Shown here: in pieces, positions 24,763-33,510 of the stretch
Layout of the letters: each line of letters opens with the position of its first letter
How positions within the stretch are numbered: the first letter of the stretch is position 1
NCBI RefSeq assembly: GCF_013403875.1
Contig: NZ_JACBNX010000028.1
Location: forward strand, 1-64,000
DNA from: Burkholderia guangdongensis
GTDB taxonomy: Bacteria > Pseudomonadota > Gammaproteobacteria > Burkholderiales > Burkholderiaceae
Reading direction: 5' to 3'
Length of the DNA: 64,000 nucleotides
The notes under the pieces: model-generated
Database searches by the model: none
What the model was told of the DNA's origin: nothing
Seen by the model: only the letters and a program-made list of their open reading frames with translations
Made by a program: the position numbers and the translations under genes

Positions 24763-25539
24763 ATGACCGTAGCCGTCGTCACCGGCGCCGCATCCGGCAT
24801 CGGTGCAGCCGTATCCCGATCGTTCGCCGCGCGCGGCGTGCAGGTCGTCGGCATCGATTTGCGCGATACCGACATCTGCGCCGATCTGTCCACGCACGCG
24901 GGCCGACGGGCCGCGATCGACGCGACGCTCGCGAAAACCGGCGGCACAATCGACCGGCTCGTGTGCTGCGCCGGTCTTGGTCCGCAAGCGGAGCCGGCAT
25001 CACTGGTCGCGTCGGTCAACTACTTCGGCGCCGTCGCACTGCTCGATGGCCTGTTCGATGCGCTCAAGCGCGGCGACGCGCCGTCCGCGGTCGTCGTGTC
25101 GTCGAATTCGGCGACGCTGCAATCGTGGGCCGGCAGCCCGCTTCGCAGCGCGTACCTGTCCGGCGACGAGACCGGCGTGCACGATCTGCTGCGCGCGGTG
25201 CCGGCCGAGCAGGCGGGCTTCGTCGCGTACGCGAGCTCGAAGAACGCGGTGACGGTCGCGGTGCGGCAGCGCGCGGCCGCGTGGGGCGGCGCGCGCGTGC
25301 GCTTGAATGCGGTCGCACCCGGCCCGGTGAACACGCCGCTGCTGCAGGCGGGGCTGAAGGACGCACGCTACGGCGACGCGATCCGCGATTTCGTGCCGCC
25401 GCTCGGGCGGCGCGCCGAACCCGACGAAATCGCCACGCTGATCGCCTTTCTGTGCGGGGAGGACGCCGCGTACGTGCACGGCAGCGTGCTGTTCGTCGAC
25501 GGCGGCCACGATGCCGCGCAGCGTTCAACGATGTTCTGA
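24763..25539 (+). CDS. hsdA: 3alpha-hydroxysteroid dehydrogenase/carbonyl reductase-like SDR
   Basis: A 258-residue SDR that closely resembles Comamonas testosteroni 3alpha-HSD/CR in length and in long stretches: 'CCAGLGPQ', 'SVNYFGA', 'SSKNAVTVAVRQRAAAWG', 'TPLLQAGLKDARYG', 'FVPPLGRRAEPDE' and 'YVHGSVLFVDGGHDA'. Ser114, Tyr156 and Lys160 form the catalytic set, almost the same numbering as the Comamonas enzyme. It should interconvert 3alpha-hydroxy and 3-oxo steroids with NAD(H). GGGGAGA precedes the ATG. An OYE-type reductase gene follows after 20 bp. The comparison is from memory, not alignment. Confidence 0.85.
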   Translation: MTVAVVTGAASGIGAAVSRSFAARGVQVVGIDLRDTDICADLSTHAGRRAAIDATLAKTGGTIDRLVCCAGLGPQAEPASLVASVNYFGAVALLDGLFDALKRGDAPSAVVVSSNSATLQSWAGSPLRSAYLSGDETGVHDLLRAVPAEQAGFVAYASSKNAVTVAVRQRAAAWGGARVRLNAVAPGPVNTPLLQAGLKDARYGDAIRDFVPPLGRRAEPDEIATLIAFLCGEDAAYVHGSVLFVDGGHDAAQRSTMF

Positions 25540-25559
25540 ATCACGGAGACTGCCCCCAC

Positions 25560-26810
25560 ATGGCTAGCCAAGCACCGTCGCCGCTTTCACCGCTTTCACC
25601 TTTTTCGCCGATGCGCGTCGGCCCGATCGCGCTGCGCAACCGCTTCATCAAATCGGGCGCAAACGAAGGAATGACGCCGGACGGCGTGCCGACCCGCGCG
25701 CTCGTCAAGCATCATCGCGATCTGGCCGCCGGCGGGATCGGCATGACCACCGTCGCCTATACGGCGGTCTCGCCGGACGGGCTCACGTTTCCGTACCAGT
25801 TGCACATGCATGCGGGCATCGCACCGCAGCTGCGCGCGCTGACCGACGCCGTGCACCGGGAAGGCGCGGCGGCCTGCCTGCAGCTGACGCACGCGGGATC
25901 GTTCACGACGATGCGGCACGGGGCAAGCATGCGCGCGCCGAGCGCGTCCGCCGGGCTGAATGCGTTCGGCATGATGCACGGCGTCTATTTCCAGCGCGCG
26001 ATGGATCAGGCGGACATGTCCGGCGTCGCGTCGCGGTTCGCGCAGGCGGCGATGCTCGCGCGCGAATGCGGCTTCGACGCGGTCGAGATTCACATGGGCC
26101 ACGGCTATCTGCTGAACCAGTTCCTGTCGCCGCTGAGCAACCGGCGACGCGACGCGTACGGCGGCCCGGCCGAAAACCGCGCGCGCTTTCCCGCGCAGGT
26201 GCTGAGGCAGGTGAAGGACGCCGTCGGCGCGCACCTTGCGGTGACCTGCAAGATCAGCGTCAATGACGGCGCGCCGCGCGGCAACACCGCGGCGGATTCG
26301 GCGGCGATCGCGCGCATCCTCGAGCACGAAGGCGCGGACCTGCTGACGCTGAGCGGCGGACGCAACGTCGAAAGCCCGTGGGCGATCTTCGGCAGCCCGA
26401 TGCCGACCGCCGAGATGAAGGCGGCGGCACCCAGCGCGATCGCGCGCTTCGGCGTGACGATGCTCGAAAGACAAACCCCGCGCGACCTCGCGTTTCGTGA
26501 GCTCTATTTTCTCGACGACTCGCGCGTCGTCCGGCAGGCGGTGCGCATGCCGCTCGCGTACGTCGGCGGCGTGAAGTCGCGCGCCGGCGTCGAGCGGCTG
26601 ATGGCGGAAGGGTTCGACTGCATCGCGCTCGCGCGCGCGCTGATCCACGATCCGGCGTTCGTCGCGCATCTGCGTGATGGCAGCGTCGCGGATTCGGGCT
26701 GCAACAGCTGCAACCGGTGCGTCGCGAAGATCTACGATCCCGCCGGCGTGAGTTGCGTGCTCGGCCCGCCGAACGATCCACACCTCACGCGCGTGCCGGC
26801 AGGCGAATAA
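25560..26810 (+). CDS. Old-yellow-enzyme family NADH:flavin oxidoreductase
   Basis: A 416-residue FMN-dependent TIM-barrel reductase ('MRVGPIALRNRFIKSGANEG', 'AVEIHMGHGYLLNQFLSPLSN', 'YVGGVKSRAGVERLMAEG'). Near the C-terminus C-x2-C-x2-C-x11-C resembles the iron-sulfur cysteine set of 2,4-dienoyl-CoA reductases, but the extra FAD domain of those enzymes is absent. A similar split occurs in bile-acid BaiCD/BaiH relatives. Reduction of an enone or dienone, for example a steroid Delta4 double bond, is inferred from its place after the HSD gene. CGGAGAC precedes the start at 25560. Confidence 0.82.
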   Translation: MASQAPSPLSPLSPFSPMRVGPIALRNRFIKSGANEGMTPDGVPTRALVKHHRDLAAGGIGMTTVAYTAVSPDGLTFPYQLHMHAGIAPQLRALTDAVHREGAAACLQLTHAGSFTTMRHGASMRAPSASAGLNAFGMMHGVYFQRAMDQADMSGVASRFAQAAMLARECGFDAVEIHMGHGYLLNQFLSPLSNRRRDAYGGPAENRARFPAQVLRQVKDAVGAHLAVTCKISVNDGAPRGNTAADSAAIARILEHEGADLLTLSGGRNVESPWAIFGSPMPTAEMKAAAPSAIARFGVTMLERQTPRDLAFRELYFLDDSRVVRQAVRMPLAYVGGVKSRAGVERLMAEGFDCIALARALIHDPAFVAHLRDGSVADSGCNSCNRCVAKIYDPAGVSCVLGPPNDPHLTRVPAGE

Positions 26811-26813
26811 GCC

Positions 26814-26861
26814 GACGATTCCGCGGACGATTCCGTGGACGAATGCGCGGACGAATGCGCG
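26814..26861. repeat. 12-bp tandem repeat x4 after the OYE gene
   Basis: Two GACGATTCCGNG copies and two GACGAATGCGCG copies, starting three bases after the stop of the OYE gene. Confidence 0.8.
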
Positions 26862-26891
26862 GGTAACCAGGCGGGCGCCTTCGCCGGCGAC

Positions 26892-26909
26892 GTAACCCGT
26901 TCGGACGAC
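26892..26909. promoter_or_regulatory. Operator-like site before the LuxR-type gene
   Basis: GTAACCC-GTTC-GGACGAC, nearly the same as the site before the 3alpha-HSD-like gene and followed by CCGTATGCTC at 26927. The gene may be controlled by its own product. Confidence 0.5.
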
Positions 26910-26974
26910 GCGCGCCGCCACCGGTTCCGTATGCTCGACTTGAAGACATCATTGCGTTCAAGGAGACTCCAAGC

Positions 26975-28165
26975 ATGCCGACCGCTGTTCCATCCGATGG
27001 CGGCGCCGTCGCGCACGACCGTTTCGACGATGCCGCGTGGACCGCGCGCGAGCTCGACCGATGGCTCGGCCTCGTCTATCAGGGGCCGACGGAAGCGACG
27101 CCGTGGGGCAGCCTGCTCGAAGCGATCCGCGCGGACCTCGACGCGAGCTTCACGACGCTCGTGCTGCGCAATCCGGGCGGCGCGCGACGCGGCCTGATCA
27201 TCAACGCGTCGGTGCACGGGCCGCTGCTGCCCGGCGAGCCGTCGTACAGCGAGCAGTTCTACGCGCTGTGCCCGTTCGTCGACCTGCCGGCCGGCGAGGT
27301 GTTCACCGCCGACTCGCTGTTCGGCGAGCCCGGATGGCGCGCGCACGATTTCTACCGGCAGTACCTGGAGCCGCTCGACCTGCGCTATATCCTCGGCGCG
27401 AACCTGCGCGGTAACGACGGCGTCGAGTGCGCGTTCTTCGTCAGCCGCGCGCACCGCTGCCGGGATTTCGACGCGTCGGAACGCGCGCGGATCGCGGTGC
27501 TGCTGCCGCATCTGCAACGCGCGGTCGCGCTGCACGCGACGCTCGACGTGCTCGACGCGGAGCGCGCGCTGTATGCGGGCACGATCGACCGGCTCGACGT
27601 CGGCACCGCGATCCTCGACGAGGACGGCCGCGTGCTGAAACACAACAGCATCGCGGAACGGCTGTTCGAACGGCAGGACGGCCTCTGCCTGCGGCAGGAC
27701 CAGCTGCACGCGTCATGCCCGCTCGACGAGCGGCGGCTGCAGAAAACGATCCAGGCGGCGCTCGAGCATTACCGCGCGTCGGCGCTCGGGCGCATCGAGG
27801 CGACGACGCTGTCGCGCGCCGGCGGCGCGATGCCGTTGAACCTGCTGCTGCGGCCGCTCGCGCCGCACCGCGGCGCGGAGGACCGGCGGCACCGGCCAGC
27901 CGTCGCGGTGTTCGTCCGCGATCCGAAGTCGTCGCCGCAGACGTCGCGCGACATGCTGCACCGGTTGTACCGCCTCACGCCGATGGAGACCGAGATCGCG
28001 CTGCTGCTCGTCGATGGCAACACGCTCGACGAGGCCGCCACCGCGACCGGCATCACGAAGAACACCGCGCGCGCGCATCTTCGCGGCATCTTCGCGAAGA
28101 CCGGCGCGACGCGCCAGGCGGTGCTCGTGAAGACGCTGCTGAACAGCGTCGTGTCGATAGCGTGA
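26975..28165 (+). CDS. LuxR-type regulator, TeiR-like
   Basis: A 396-residue regulator with a C-terminal LuxR helix-turn-helix ('LTPMETEIALLLVDGNTLDEAATATGITKNTARAHLRGIF', in outline T-P-M-E-T-E at about 330 to the end) and a long N-terminal sensory part without an autoinducer-type signature. Size and layout are those of TeiR, the testosterone-responsive LuxR-type activator of Comamonas testosteroni. AAGGAG sits before the ATG at 26975. It probably controls the locus through the GTTCGGACGA-type sites, one of which precedes it. Ligand and targets are inferred. Confidence 0.75.
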   Translation: MPTAVPSDGGAVAHDRFDDAAWTARELDRWLGLVYQGPTEATPWGSLLEAIRADLDASFTTLVLRNPGGARRGLIINASVHGPLLPGEPSYSEQFYALCPFVDLPAGEVFTADSLFGEPGWRAHDFYRQYLEPLDLRYILGANLRGNDGVECAFFVSRAHRCRDFDASERARIAVLLPHLQRAVALHATLDVLDAERALYAGTIDRLDVGTAILDEDGRVLKHNSIAERLFERQDGLCLRQDQLHASCPLDERRLQKTIQAALEHYRASALGRIEATTLSRAGGAMPLNLLLRPLAPHRGAEDRRHRPAVAVFVRDPKSSPQTSRDMLHRLYRLTPMETEIALLLVDGNTLDEAATATGITKNTARAHLRGIFAKTGATRQAVLVKTLLNSVVSIA

Positions 28166-28192
28166 CGGGGAGGGCCGCATCGCCCTCCCCGT
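28165..28192. terminator. Bidirectional terminator hairpin
   Basis: ACGGGGAGGGC (28165-28175) and GCCCTCCCCGT (28182-28192) form a perfect 11-bp stem with a six-base loop, exactly between the convergent LuxR and flavoprotein genes. A short ATTA follows rather than a long T tract. Confidence 0.75.
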
Positions 28193-28204
28193 ATTACTCT
28201 CCCG

Positions 28205-29701
28205 TTAGGCCGCCTCCCGCAGCGCCTCCCGCCCGCCCGACGCCGCATGGCGCCCCGCCTGCCGGCCGAAGAACGTCGCGTCGGCGAGCGACAGCCCCGA
28301 ACTGTAGCCCGCGCCCCACCTCGGCAGCCCGCACGTGGTGCGTCCCGCCGCGTAAAGCCCGCGCACGGGGGTGCGCGTATCGTCGACGACCTGCCCGGTC
28401 GGCAGCGTATCGAGCCCGCCGAGCGTGAAATGCGGATAGAACGCGTAGTCGATCCGGCAGTCGAGCGCGACGAACGGCGGCTCGTCGAGCGGCTTCAGCC
28501 ATTTGGCCGCCTTGTGGAACAGCGGATCGACGCCCGCCGCCGCGTGCCGGTTGTACGTGTCGACGGTCGCGGTCAGCGTGCCCGCCGGCATCTGCAGGTC
28601 GCGCTCGACCTCTTCCCAGCTTTCGCCGGCGGCCGCGATGCCGATCCGCGCGAACGCCGGCGGCTCCCGAAAAACCGCCTGATCGGCGAGCAGGAAGATC
28701 CGGTCGCCGGGCTGCTGCAATGCGTGATGGCCAGTGCGGCCGTGATAGCAATCCTCGTTGACGAAGCGCTGCCCGCGCCCGTTCACGAAAATCCCGCGAA
28801 TCAGCGATTCCGGCGCGTAGAACGGCAGGCTGACGAACCCTTCGTTCATATGAATCGCCGCGCCACCGACGCCGATGCCGAGCCGGATGCCCGAGCCGTC
28901 GTCGCCGGGGCTACCGATCGGGTCGGCCGAGCGCAGCAGCGTCGGCGCGTGGCGGCGCACCATGTCGCGGTTCATCACGAAGCCGCCCGCGCACAGGATC
29001 ACCGCACGGCGCGCGCGCACGAAGACGGTCGCGCCGTAGGCGCGCAGCACCGCGCCGCAGACCGCGCCCGCGTCATCGACGATCAGCGCGAGCACGCGCG
29101 TGTCGTAGCGCACCGGCACGCCGAGCGCCGCGACGCGCGCGGCGAGCACGTCCATCAGCACCCGGCCGCCGCCCCAGCCCTGCATCTGCGGCGTGTGGCC
29201 GCGCGGGCACGGCTTCGCGGCGTCGCTGAACGGCCAGGCCTCCTCACTGCCCGACCAGATCAGACAGTCGTCGGTTTCGGGCTCGACCATCCGCTCCGGC
29301 AGGAACGTGTTCTTGTACGTGACACCCTGCGCGACGAGCCAGTCGTGATGCGCGAGGCTCTGCTCCGCGTAGAGCCGGACCTTCGCGTCGTCCGCGTCGG
29401 GGCCGCCCGCGAGCATCAGGTAGCGGTACAGATCCTCGGTGTCGTCGTGAAAGCCGGCCTGCCGCTGCGCGGGCGTGCCGCCGCTGCCGCCCAGGTAGAT
29501 TTCGCCGCCGGACAGCGCGCTCGTGCCGCCGTGGCTCGACGCGCGCTCGACGATCAGCGTGTCGGCACCGGCCGTCGCGGCTTCGATCGCCGCGCACGCG
29601 CCGGCCGCGCCGAAGCCGACGATCACGACGTCGTGCTCGGCGTCCCAGTGGCGAACGTCGCTCAGGTGAACGGGGCGGGTCGGGGAGTATTCGGATGACA
29701 T
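28205..29701 (-). CDS. 3-ketosteroid dehydrogenase-type FAD protein
   Basis: A 498-residue FAD_binding_2 flavoprotein. 'VVIVGFGAAGACAAIEAA' is the dinucleotide motif, followed by 'GGTSALSGGEIYLGG', and 'RTTCGLPRWGAGYSSGLSLADATFFGR' closes the FAD domain. These blocks match 3-ketosteroid Delta4(5alpha)- and Delta1-dehydrogenases, which introduce a double bond into ring A. Which of the two is meant is uncertain; the 'SALSGG' form favours the Delta4 (TesI/Kst4D) side. The start at 29701 lacks a clear ribosome site. It is monocistronic and convergent with the LuxR gene. Confidence 0.75.
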   Translation of the reverse strand: MSSEYSPTRPVHLSDVRHWDAEHDVVIVGFGAAGACAAIEAATAGADTLIVERASSHGGTSALSGGEIYLGGSGGTPAQRQAGFHDDTEDLYRYLMLAGGPDADDAKVRLYAEQSLAHHDWLVAQGVTYKNTFLPERMVEPETDDCLIWSGSEEAWPFSDAAKPCPRGHTPQMQGWGGGRVLMDVLAARVAALGVPVRYDTRVLALIVDDAGAVCGAVLRAYGATVFVRARRAVILCAGGFVMNRDMVRRHAPTLLRSADPIGSPGDDGSGIRLGIGVGGAAIHMNEGFVSLPFYAPESLIRGIFVNGRGQRFVNEDCYHGRTGHHALQQPGDRIFLLADQAVFREPPAFARIGIAAAGESWEEVERDLQMPAGTLTATVDTYNRHAAAGVDPLFHKAAKWLKPLDEPPFVALDCRIDYAFYPHFTLGGLDTLPTGQVVDDTRTPVRGLYAAGRTTCGLPRWGAGYSSGLSLADATFFGRQAGRHAASGGREALREAA

Positions 29702-29813
29702 GAAGTGCAGTAAGTGGGGGTCGATGGAGATCGGGAAGCGCGCGCGCAACGACGCGGCCCGCCACGGCGCGTGGCGGGCCGATGCCCCGTCACATCCAGG
29801 GTCACATGCCGCG

Positions 29814-30023
29814 TCACATGCTACGCAGCGCGGCGAAACCGAAATGGACCGGATCGATCGGCACACAGCCGGACGGCTGCCCGTTCGCGTCGATCGAACG
29901 GCATTGCACGGTGCCTTGCGCGTAAAACGTCGGGATTGCGTCGGCGCTCGCATAGCGCGCGACGGCAATGGCCGCGAGCGTGCCTGCCACCAACATGCTC
30001 AGCTTGCGGTTCGTCAGTCTCAT
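29814..30023 (-). CDS. Small exported protein, 69 residues
   Basis: A 69-residue protein with a clear signal peptide: MRLTNRKLSML, a hydrophobic run 'LVAGTLAAIAVA', and a likely cleavage after ASA near residue 27. The mature part has two Cys (in 'QCRS' and 'GCVP') that could form one disulfide. GAGGGG precedes the ATG. It lies 112 bp before the ketosteroid-dehydrogenase-type gene on the same strand. I do not recognise a family. Confidence 0.65.
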   Translation of the reverse strand: MRLTNRKLSMLVAGTLAAIAVARYASADAIPTFYAQGTVQCRSIDANGQPSGCVPIDPVHFGFAALRSM

Positions 30024-30456
30024 GGTTGTCCCCTCTGATCCGCCGCATCCGCGATTGCATGCCCGGCGCGGTCGGCGGTCACGCCCGGTAACTGCACGTT
30101 AGCGGCGCGCCGCGCGCCGGCCATCGTCCATTTCGACTAGGGGCAAACGCGGATCGGCGGCCCGTTCGCGTGACGCATCGCAGCATCGCCGACGATCGAT
30201 TCACGCACCCGGCACGCTGCACCGCGCGACCACGCCCGACGCATCTGCACACGCGCGTGCGGCCGGCGCCGCGACTGCGTTGCTGCACCGCACGACGCCC
30301 GCGCCGTGCACGCCCGCCCGGCACTCTCCCGAGCCTGCATCTGCTTCATACGGACGATGAGATTCCGCCGCCCCGATGCGACGCTGCGCATCACACCGCC
30401 GCCGCGCCCGGCCTGCGGCACGGCCGGCTTTCTCCGTCCTTTCACGGGAGCACCGC
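30024..30456. other. 433-bp intergenic region
   Basis: No convincing gene is seen here in either strand. It separates the divergent small-exported-protein gene and the SnoaL-SDR operon and holds one operator-like site at 30123-30140. The remaining 300 bp are GC-rich with no clear repeat or hairpin. Confidence 0.6.
30123..30140. promoter_or_regulatory. Operator-like site in the divergent 30-kb promoter
   Basis: ATCGTCC-ATTT-CGACTAG matches the locus motif TTMGTCC-N4-GGACKAA at 11 of 14 arm positions. It lies 100 bp from the start of the exported-protein gene and 317 bp from that of the SnoaL gene. Confidence 0.5.
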
Positions 30457-30873
30457 ATGACCGACCCCAATCCCCGTCACGCGCTGTACGAGCTTGCGTG
30501 CCGCTATGCGCAGGCCGTCGACCGGCGCGACTGGCGGCAGCTCGCCGCGCTCTTCACCGTCGATGCGCAGTTGATCGGCCCCGGCTTCACGCTCGACGGC
30601 CGCGACGCGATCGTCGCCGGCATGGGCGCGATCGAGCGCTACGACGTCACGCAGCATCACGTGCACAACCAGCTCGTCACGCTCGACGGCGACGAGGCAG
30701 CGGTCGAGACGTACTGCGTCGCGTGCCACGTGTACGCGCGCGACGGCGTGAAGCGCAAGCTCGACTGGGGCGTGCGCTACCGCGACCGCTGCGTGCTCGA
30801 CGATGGCGCATGGCGCTTCGCATCGCGCACGCTGCACGTCGACTGGACGCAAGACCTGCCGCTGGAGGGCTGA
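30457..30873 (+). CDS. SnoaL/NTF2-like protein
   Basis: A 138-residue NTF2-like protein ('YELACRYAQAVDRRDWRQLAALFTVDA', in outline the usual helix-helix opening; 'HHVHNQLVTLDGDEAAVETY' in the core). Relatives act as dehydratases or isomerases of ring substrates. CGGGAG precedes the ATG at 30457. It heads a five-gene plus-strand operon (SnoaL, three SDRs, an epimerase-like gene), and the next start is three bases after its stop. The reaction is not known. Confidence 0.8.
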   Translation: MTDPNPRHALYELACRYAQAVDRRDWRQLAALFTVDAQLIGPGFTLDGRDAIVAGMGAIERYDVTQHHVHNQLVTLDGDEAAVETYCVACHVYARDGVKRKLDWGVRYRDRCVLDDGAWRFASRTLHVDWTQDLPLEG

Positions 30874-30876
30874 CCG

Positions 30877-31734
30877 ATGCGCGCCTCGCTCCCCCTCGAA
30901 GGCCAGACCGCGCTCGTGACCGGCGGCTCCGGCGGCATCGGCGCGGCGTGCGCGCACGCGCTGCTCGCCGACGGTGCGACGGTCGTGCTGACCGGCCGCC
31001 GCCGCGACGCGCTCGAATGCGCGCAACGGCGGCTGACCGACGCGGTGCCGGGCGGCCGCGTCGAGATCGATGCCGGCGACGCCTGCGACGCGGCCGACGT
31101 GCAGCGCGCGCTGGATCTCGCGTGGTCGCTGAACGATCGGCTCGACATCGTCGTGCCGACGGTCGGCGGCGCCGCGTTCCGCCCGCTGCTGATGCACGAC
31201 GCGGACAGCTTCCGCGCGGACCTCGACCTGAACGTGACGAGCACGTTCGTCGCGATCCGTCACGCGGCGCCGCTGCTCGCGAAAAGCGGCGGTGGCGCGA
31301 TCGTCTGCATCTCGTCGACGGCCGCGCGGATCAATTTCCGCTGGCTGTCCGGGTACTGCACGTCGAAGGCCGCGCTCGAGGCGCTGGTTCGCGCGGCGGC
31401 CGAGGAGCTGGCCGGCGCGAAGATCCGCGTGAACGCGGTGCGCCCCGGCCTCACGCGCTCGGAAGCGACCGGGCCGATGTTCGACAACGCGGCGATGCTC
31501 GACGGCTTCTACGAGCAGGTGCCGCTCGGCACGCTCGGCGAGCCCGAATACATCGCGCACGCGGTGCGCTATCTCGCCGGGCCGGAATCGGGCTGGGTCA
31601 CCGGCCAGAGCTTCGCGGTCGACGGCGGGCACGAACTGCGCACGAATCCCCGCTTCGACGACACGATCGCGCAGATCTTCGGCGCCGCCGCGCTCGACGC
31701 CGTGAAGGCCGGCCGCGCGCCGGACCCGGCATGA
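30877..31734 (+). CDS. Short-chain dehydrogenase/reductase
   Basis: A 285-residue SDR with TGGSGGIG as cofactor loop, 'CISSTAARINFRWLSGYCTSKAAL' carrying Ser, Tyr and Lys, and 'WVTGQSFAVDGGHEL' at the C-terminus. The loop Arg-Arg-Arg after the second strand ('LTGRRRDAL') suggests NADP(H). It is the second gene of the SnoaL operon. The exact hydroxyl or ketone it acts on is unknown. Confidence 0.82.
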   Translation: MRASLPLEGQTALVTGGSGGIGAACAHALLADGATVVLTGRRRDALECAQRRLTDAVPGGRVEIDAGDACDAADVQRALDLAWSLNDRLDIVVPTVGGAAFRPLLMHDADSFRADLDLNVTSTFVAIRHAAPLLAKSGGGAIVCISSTAARINFRWLSGYCTSKAALEALVRAAAEELAGAKIRVNAVRPGLTRSEATGPMFDNAAMLDGFYEQVPLGTLGEPEYIAHAVRYLAGPESGWVTGQSFAVDGGHELRTNPRFDDTIAQIFGAAALDAVKAGRAPDPA

Positions 31735-31780
31735 ACGGCCCGCTCCCCACTTCGCTCAACCGCAAGGAACCTCCAAGATC

Positions 31781-32539
31781 ATGAATCGAGTCGCAAACAA
31801 GGTCGCGCTGATCACCGGCGCGGCGAGCGGCGTCGGCCGCGCGGACGCGCTGCTGCTCGCCGCCGAAGGCGCGCGCGTCGTGCTCACCGACGTCAACGAG
31901 GATGCCGGCCGCGCGCTCGCGCGCGAGATCGGCGACGCGGCGCTGTTCGTGCGCCACGACATCGCCGACGAGGACGGCTGGCGGCACGCGATCGCGGCAA
32001 CGCTCGAGCGTTTCGGCCAGCTCGACGTGCTCGTCAACAACGCGGCGATCTGCCCGGTCGGCTCGATCGAGGAGACGAGCCTCGACACGTGGCGGCGCGT
32101 GATGCGCACGAACGCGGACGGCTACTTCCTCGGCTGCAAGTACGCGATCGACGCGATGAAGCACAACACGACGCCGAGCTCGATCGTGATGATGTCGTCG
32201 GTCGCGGCGCTCGGCGGGCTGCCGATGATGTGCGCGTACACCGGCTCGAAGGGCGCGGTGACCGCGCTCGCGCGCAACGTCGCGGTGCACTGCAAGCGCA
32301 GCGGCTACCGGATCCGCTGCAACTCGATCCACCCGGACGGGATCTGGACGCCGATGACGCAGGCGCTGATGCCCGACCTCGATCCGGTCGCGCTCGGCAT
32401 CGGCAACGATCCGATGGCGCGCATGTGCGACGCGCAGGATGTCGCGAATCTCGTGCTGTTCCTCGCATCGGACGAATCGCGCTTCGTGAACGGCGCGGAG
32501 CTGCGGGTCGACAACGCGCAGCTCGTGGCGTCGCTGTGA
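31781..32539 (+). CDS. 3beta/17beta-hydroxysteroid dehydrogenase-like SDR
   Basis: A 252-residue SDR resembling the Comamonas testosteroni 3beta/17beta-HSD (about 254 residues): 'KVALITGAASGVG', 'LFVRHDIADEDGW', 'RCNSIHPDGIWTPMTQALMP' and the unusual end 'LVLFLASDESRFVNGAELRVDN' recur in that enzyme. Ser140, Tyr153 and Lys157 are the catalytic set, and Asp37 ('LTDVNE') favours NAD+. It should oxidise 3beta- or 17beta-hydroxyl groups of steroids. It stands in the middle of the SnoaL-SDR operon with AAGGAACC upstream. The resemblance is from memory. Confidence 0.82.
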   Translation: MNRVANKVALITGAASGVGRADALLLAAEGARVVLTDVNEDAGRALAREIGDAALFVRHDIADEDGWRHAIAATLERFGQLDVLVNNAAICPVGSIEETSLDTWRRVMRTNADGYFLGCKYAIDAMKHNTTPSSIVMMSSVAALGGLPMMCAYTGSKGAVTALARNVAVHCKRSGYRIRCNSIHPDGIWTPMTQALMPDLDPVALGIGNDPMARMCDAQDVANLVLFLASDESRFVNGAELRVDNAQLVASL

Positions 32540-32579
32540 CGCGGCACCTTTTCCACGAAGTCCACGAAGGAGAGCATCG

Positions 32580-33416
32580 ATGATTTCACTGACCGGCAAG
32601 ACCGTGCTCGTCACCGGCGGCGGAGCGGGCATCGGCCGCGCATGCGCGGAGGCGTTCGGCGCGGCGGGCGCGCGCGTCGTCGTCGCGGAGATCGACGCCG
32701 GGCGCGCTCAGCAGGTGCGGCAAGCGCTGGAGGCGGCGGGCGTCGATTCGCTCGTCGAAATCGCGGACGTGACGCGCGGCGACCAGGTCGCCGCGCTCGC
32801 GCGCACGATCGACGCGCGCTTCGGCGGGCTCGACGTGCTCGTCAACAACGTCGGCGACTTCCTGCAGATCGCGAAGCCGTTCGACGACTACACCGACGAC
32901 GACATCGCGCGCCTGTTCGACGTGAATCTGCGGCAGGTATTCGTCGTCACGCGCGCGATGCTGCCGCTGCTGCGGCGTCGCGGCGCGGGCGGCAGCATCG
33001 TCAGCGTGTCGTCGATCGAAGGGTTTCGCGCGATTCCGAACTGCACGGTGTATGCATCGTTCAAGGCCGCGCTATCCGGCTTCACGAAGAGCCTCGCGCT
33101 CGAGCTCGGGCCGGCCGGCATCCGCGTGAACCAGATCGCGCCCGAAACGACCGAGACGCCGCAGGTGCCGGTGAGCGCGATGGTCGCGGCCGAGCACCAC
33201 GCCCACATCCCGCGCTGGATTCCGCTCGGCCGCTTTGGCGAAGCGGGCGACATCGCGGGCGCGGCGCTCTTTCTCGCGAGCCCGCTCGCCGCGTGGGTCA
33301 CCGGCACGACGCTGCACGTCGACGGCGGCGCGCTCGCGGCCGCCGGCTGGTATCGCGACCCGAAAGGCTTCTGGACCAACATGCCGGTCGTGACCGGCAA
33401 CGGCTTCAACTTCTGA
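32580..33416 (+). CDS. Short-chain dehydrogenase/reductase
   Basis: A 278-residue SDR: TGGGAGIG cofactor loop, 'VSVSSIEGFRAIPNCTVYASFKAAL' with Ser, Tyr and Lys (YASFK), and an extended C-terminus ending GNGFNF. The acidic 'VVAEIDAGR' after the second strand points to NAD(H). It follows the 3beta/17beta-HSD-like gene by 40 bp with AAGGAG upstream. The long C-terminal tail is unusual for the family and could shape a large substrate pocket. Confidence 0.8.
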   Translation: MISLTGKTVLVTGGGAGIGRACAEAFGAAGARVVVAEIDAGRAQQVRQALEAAGVDSLVEIADVTRGDQVAALARTIDARFGGLDVLVNNVGDFLQIAKPFDDYTDDDIARLFDVNLRQVFVVTRAMLPLLRRRGAGGSIVSVSSIEGFRAIPNCTVYASFKAALSGFTKSLALELGPAGIRVNQIAPETTETPQVPVSAMVAAEHHAHIPRWIPLGRFGEAGDIAGAALFLASPLAAWVTGTTLHVDGGALAAAGWYRDPKGFWTNMPVVTGNGFNF

Positions 33417-33430
33417 TCGGCCGCGCGCCG

Positions 33431-33492
33431 GACTTTCATTCGGACTTTCATTCGGACTTTCTTTCGCACGGTCTGCGAACCGTCTGCGAACC
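33431..33492. repeat. 12-bp x3 and 11-bp x2 tandem repeats
   Basis: GACTTTCATTCG (two perfect and one changed copy, 33431-33466) followed by GTCTGCGAACC twice (33471-33492), between the SDR and epimerase-like genes of the same operon. Confidence 0.85.
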
Positions 33493-33510
33493 GTCCACGG
33501 AGACACCATC

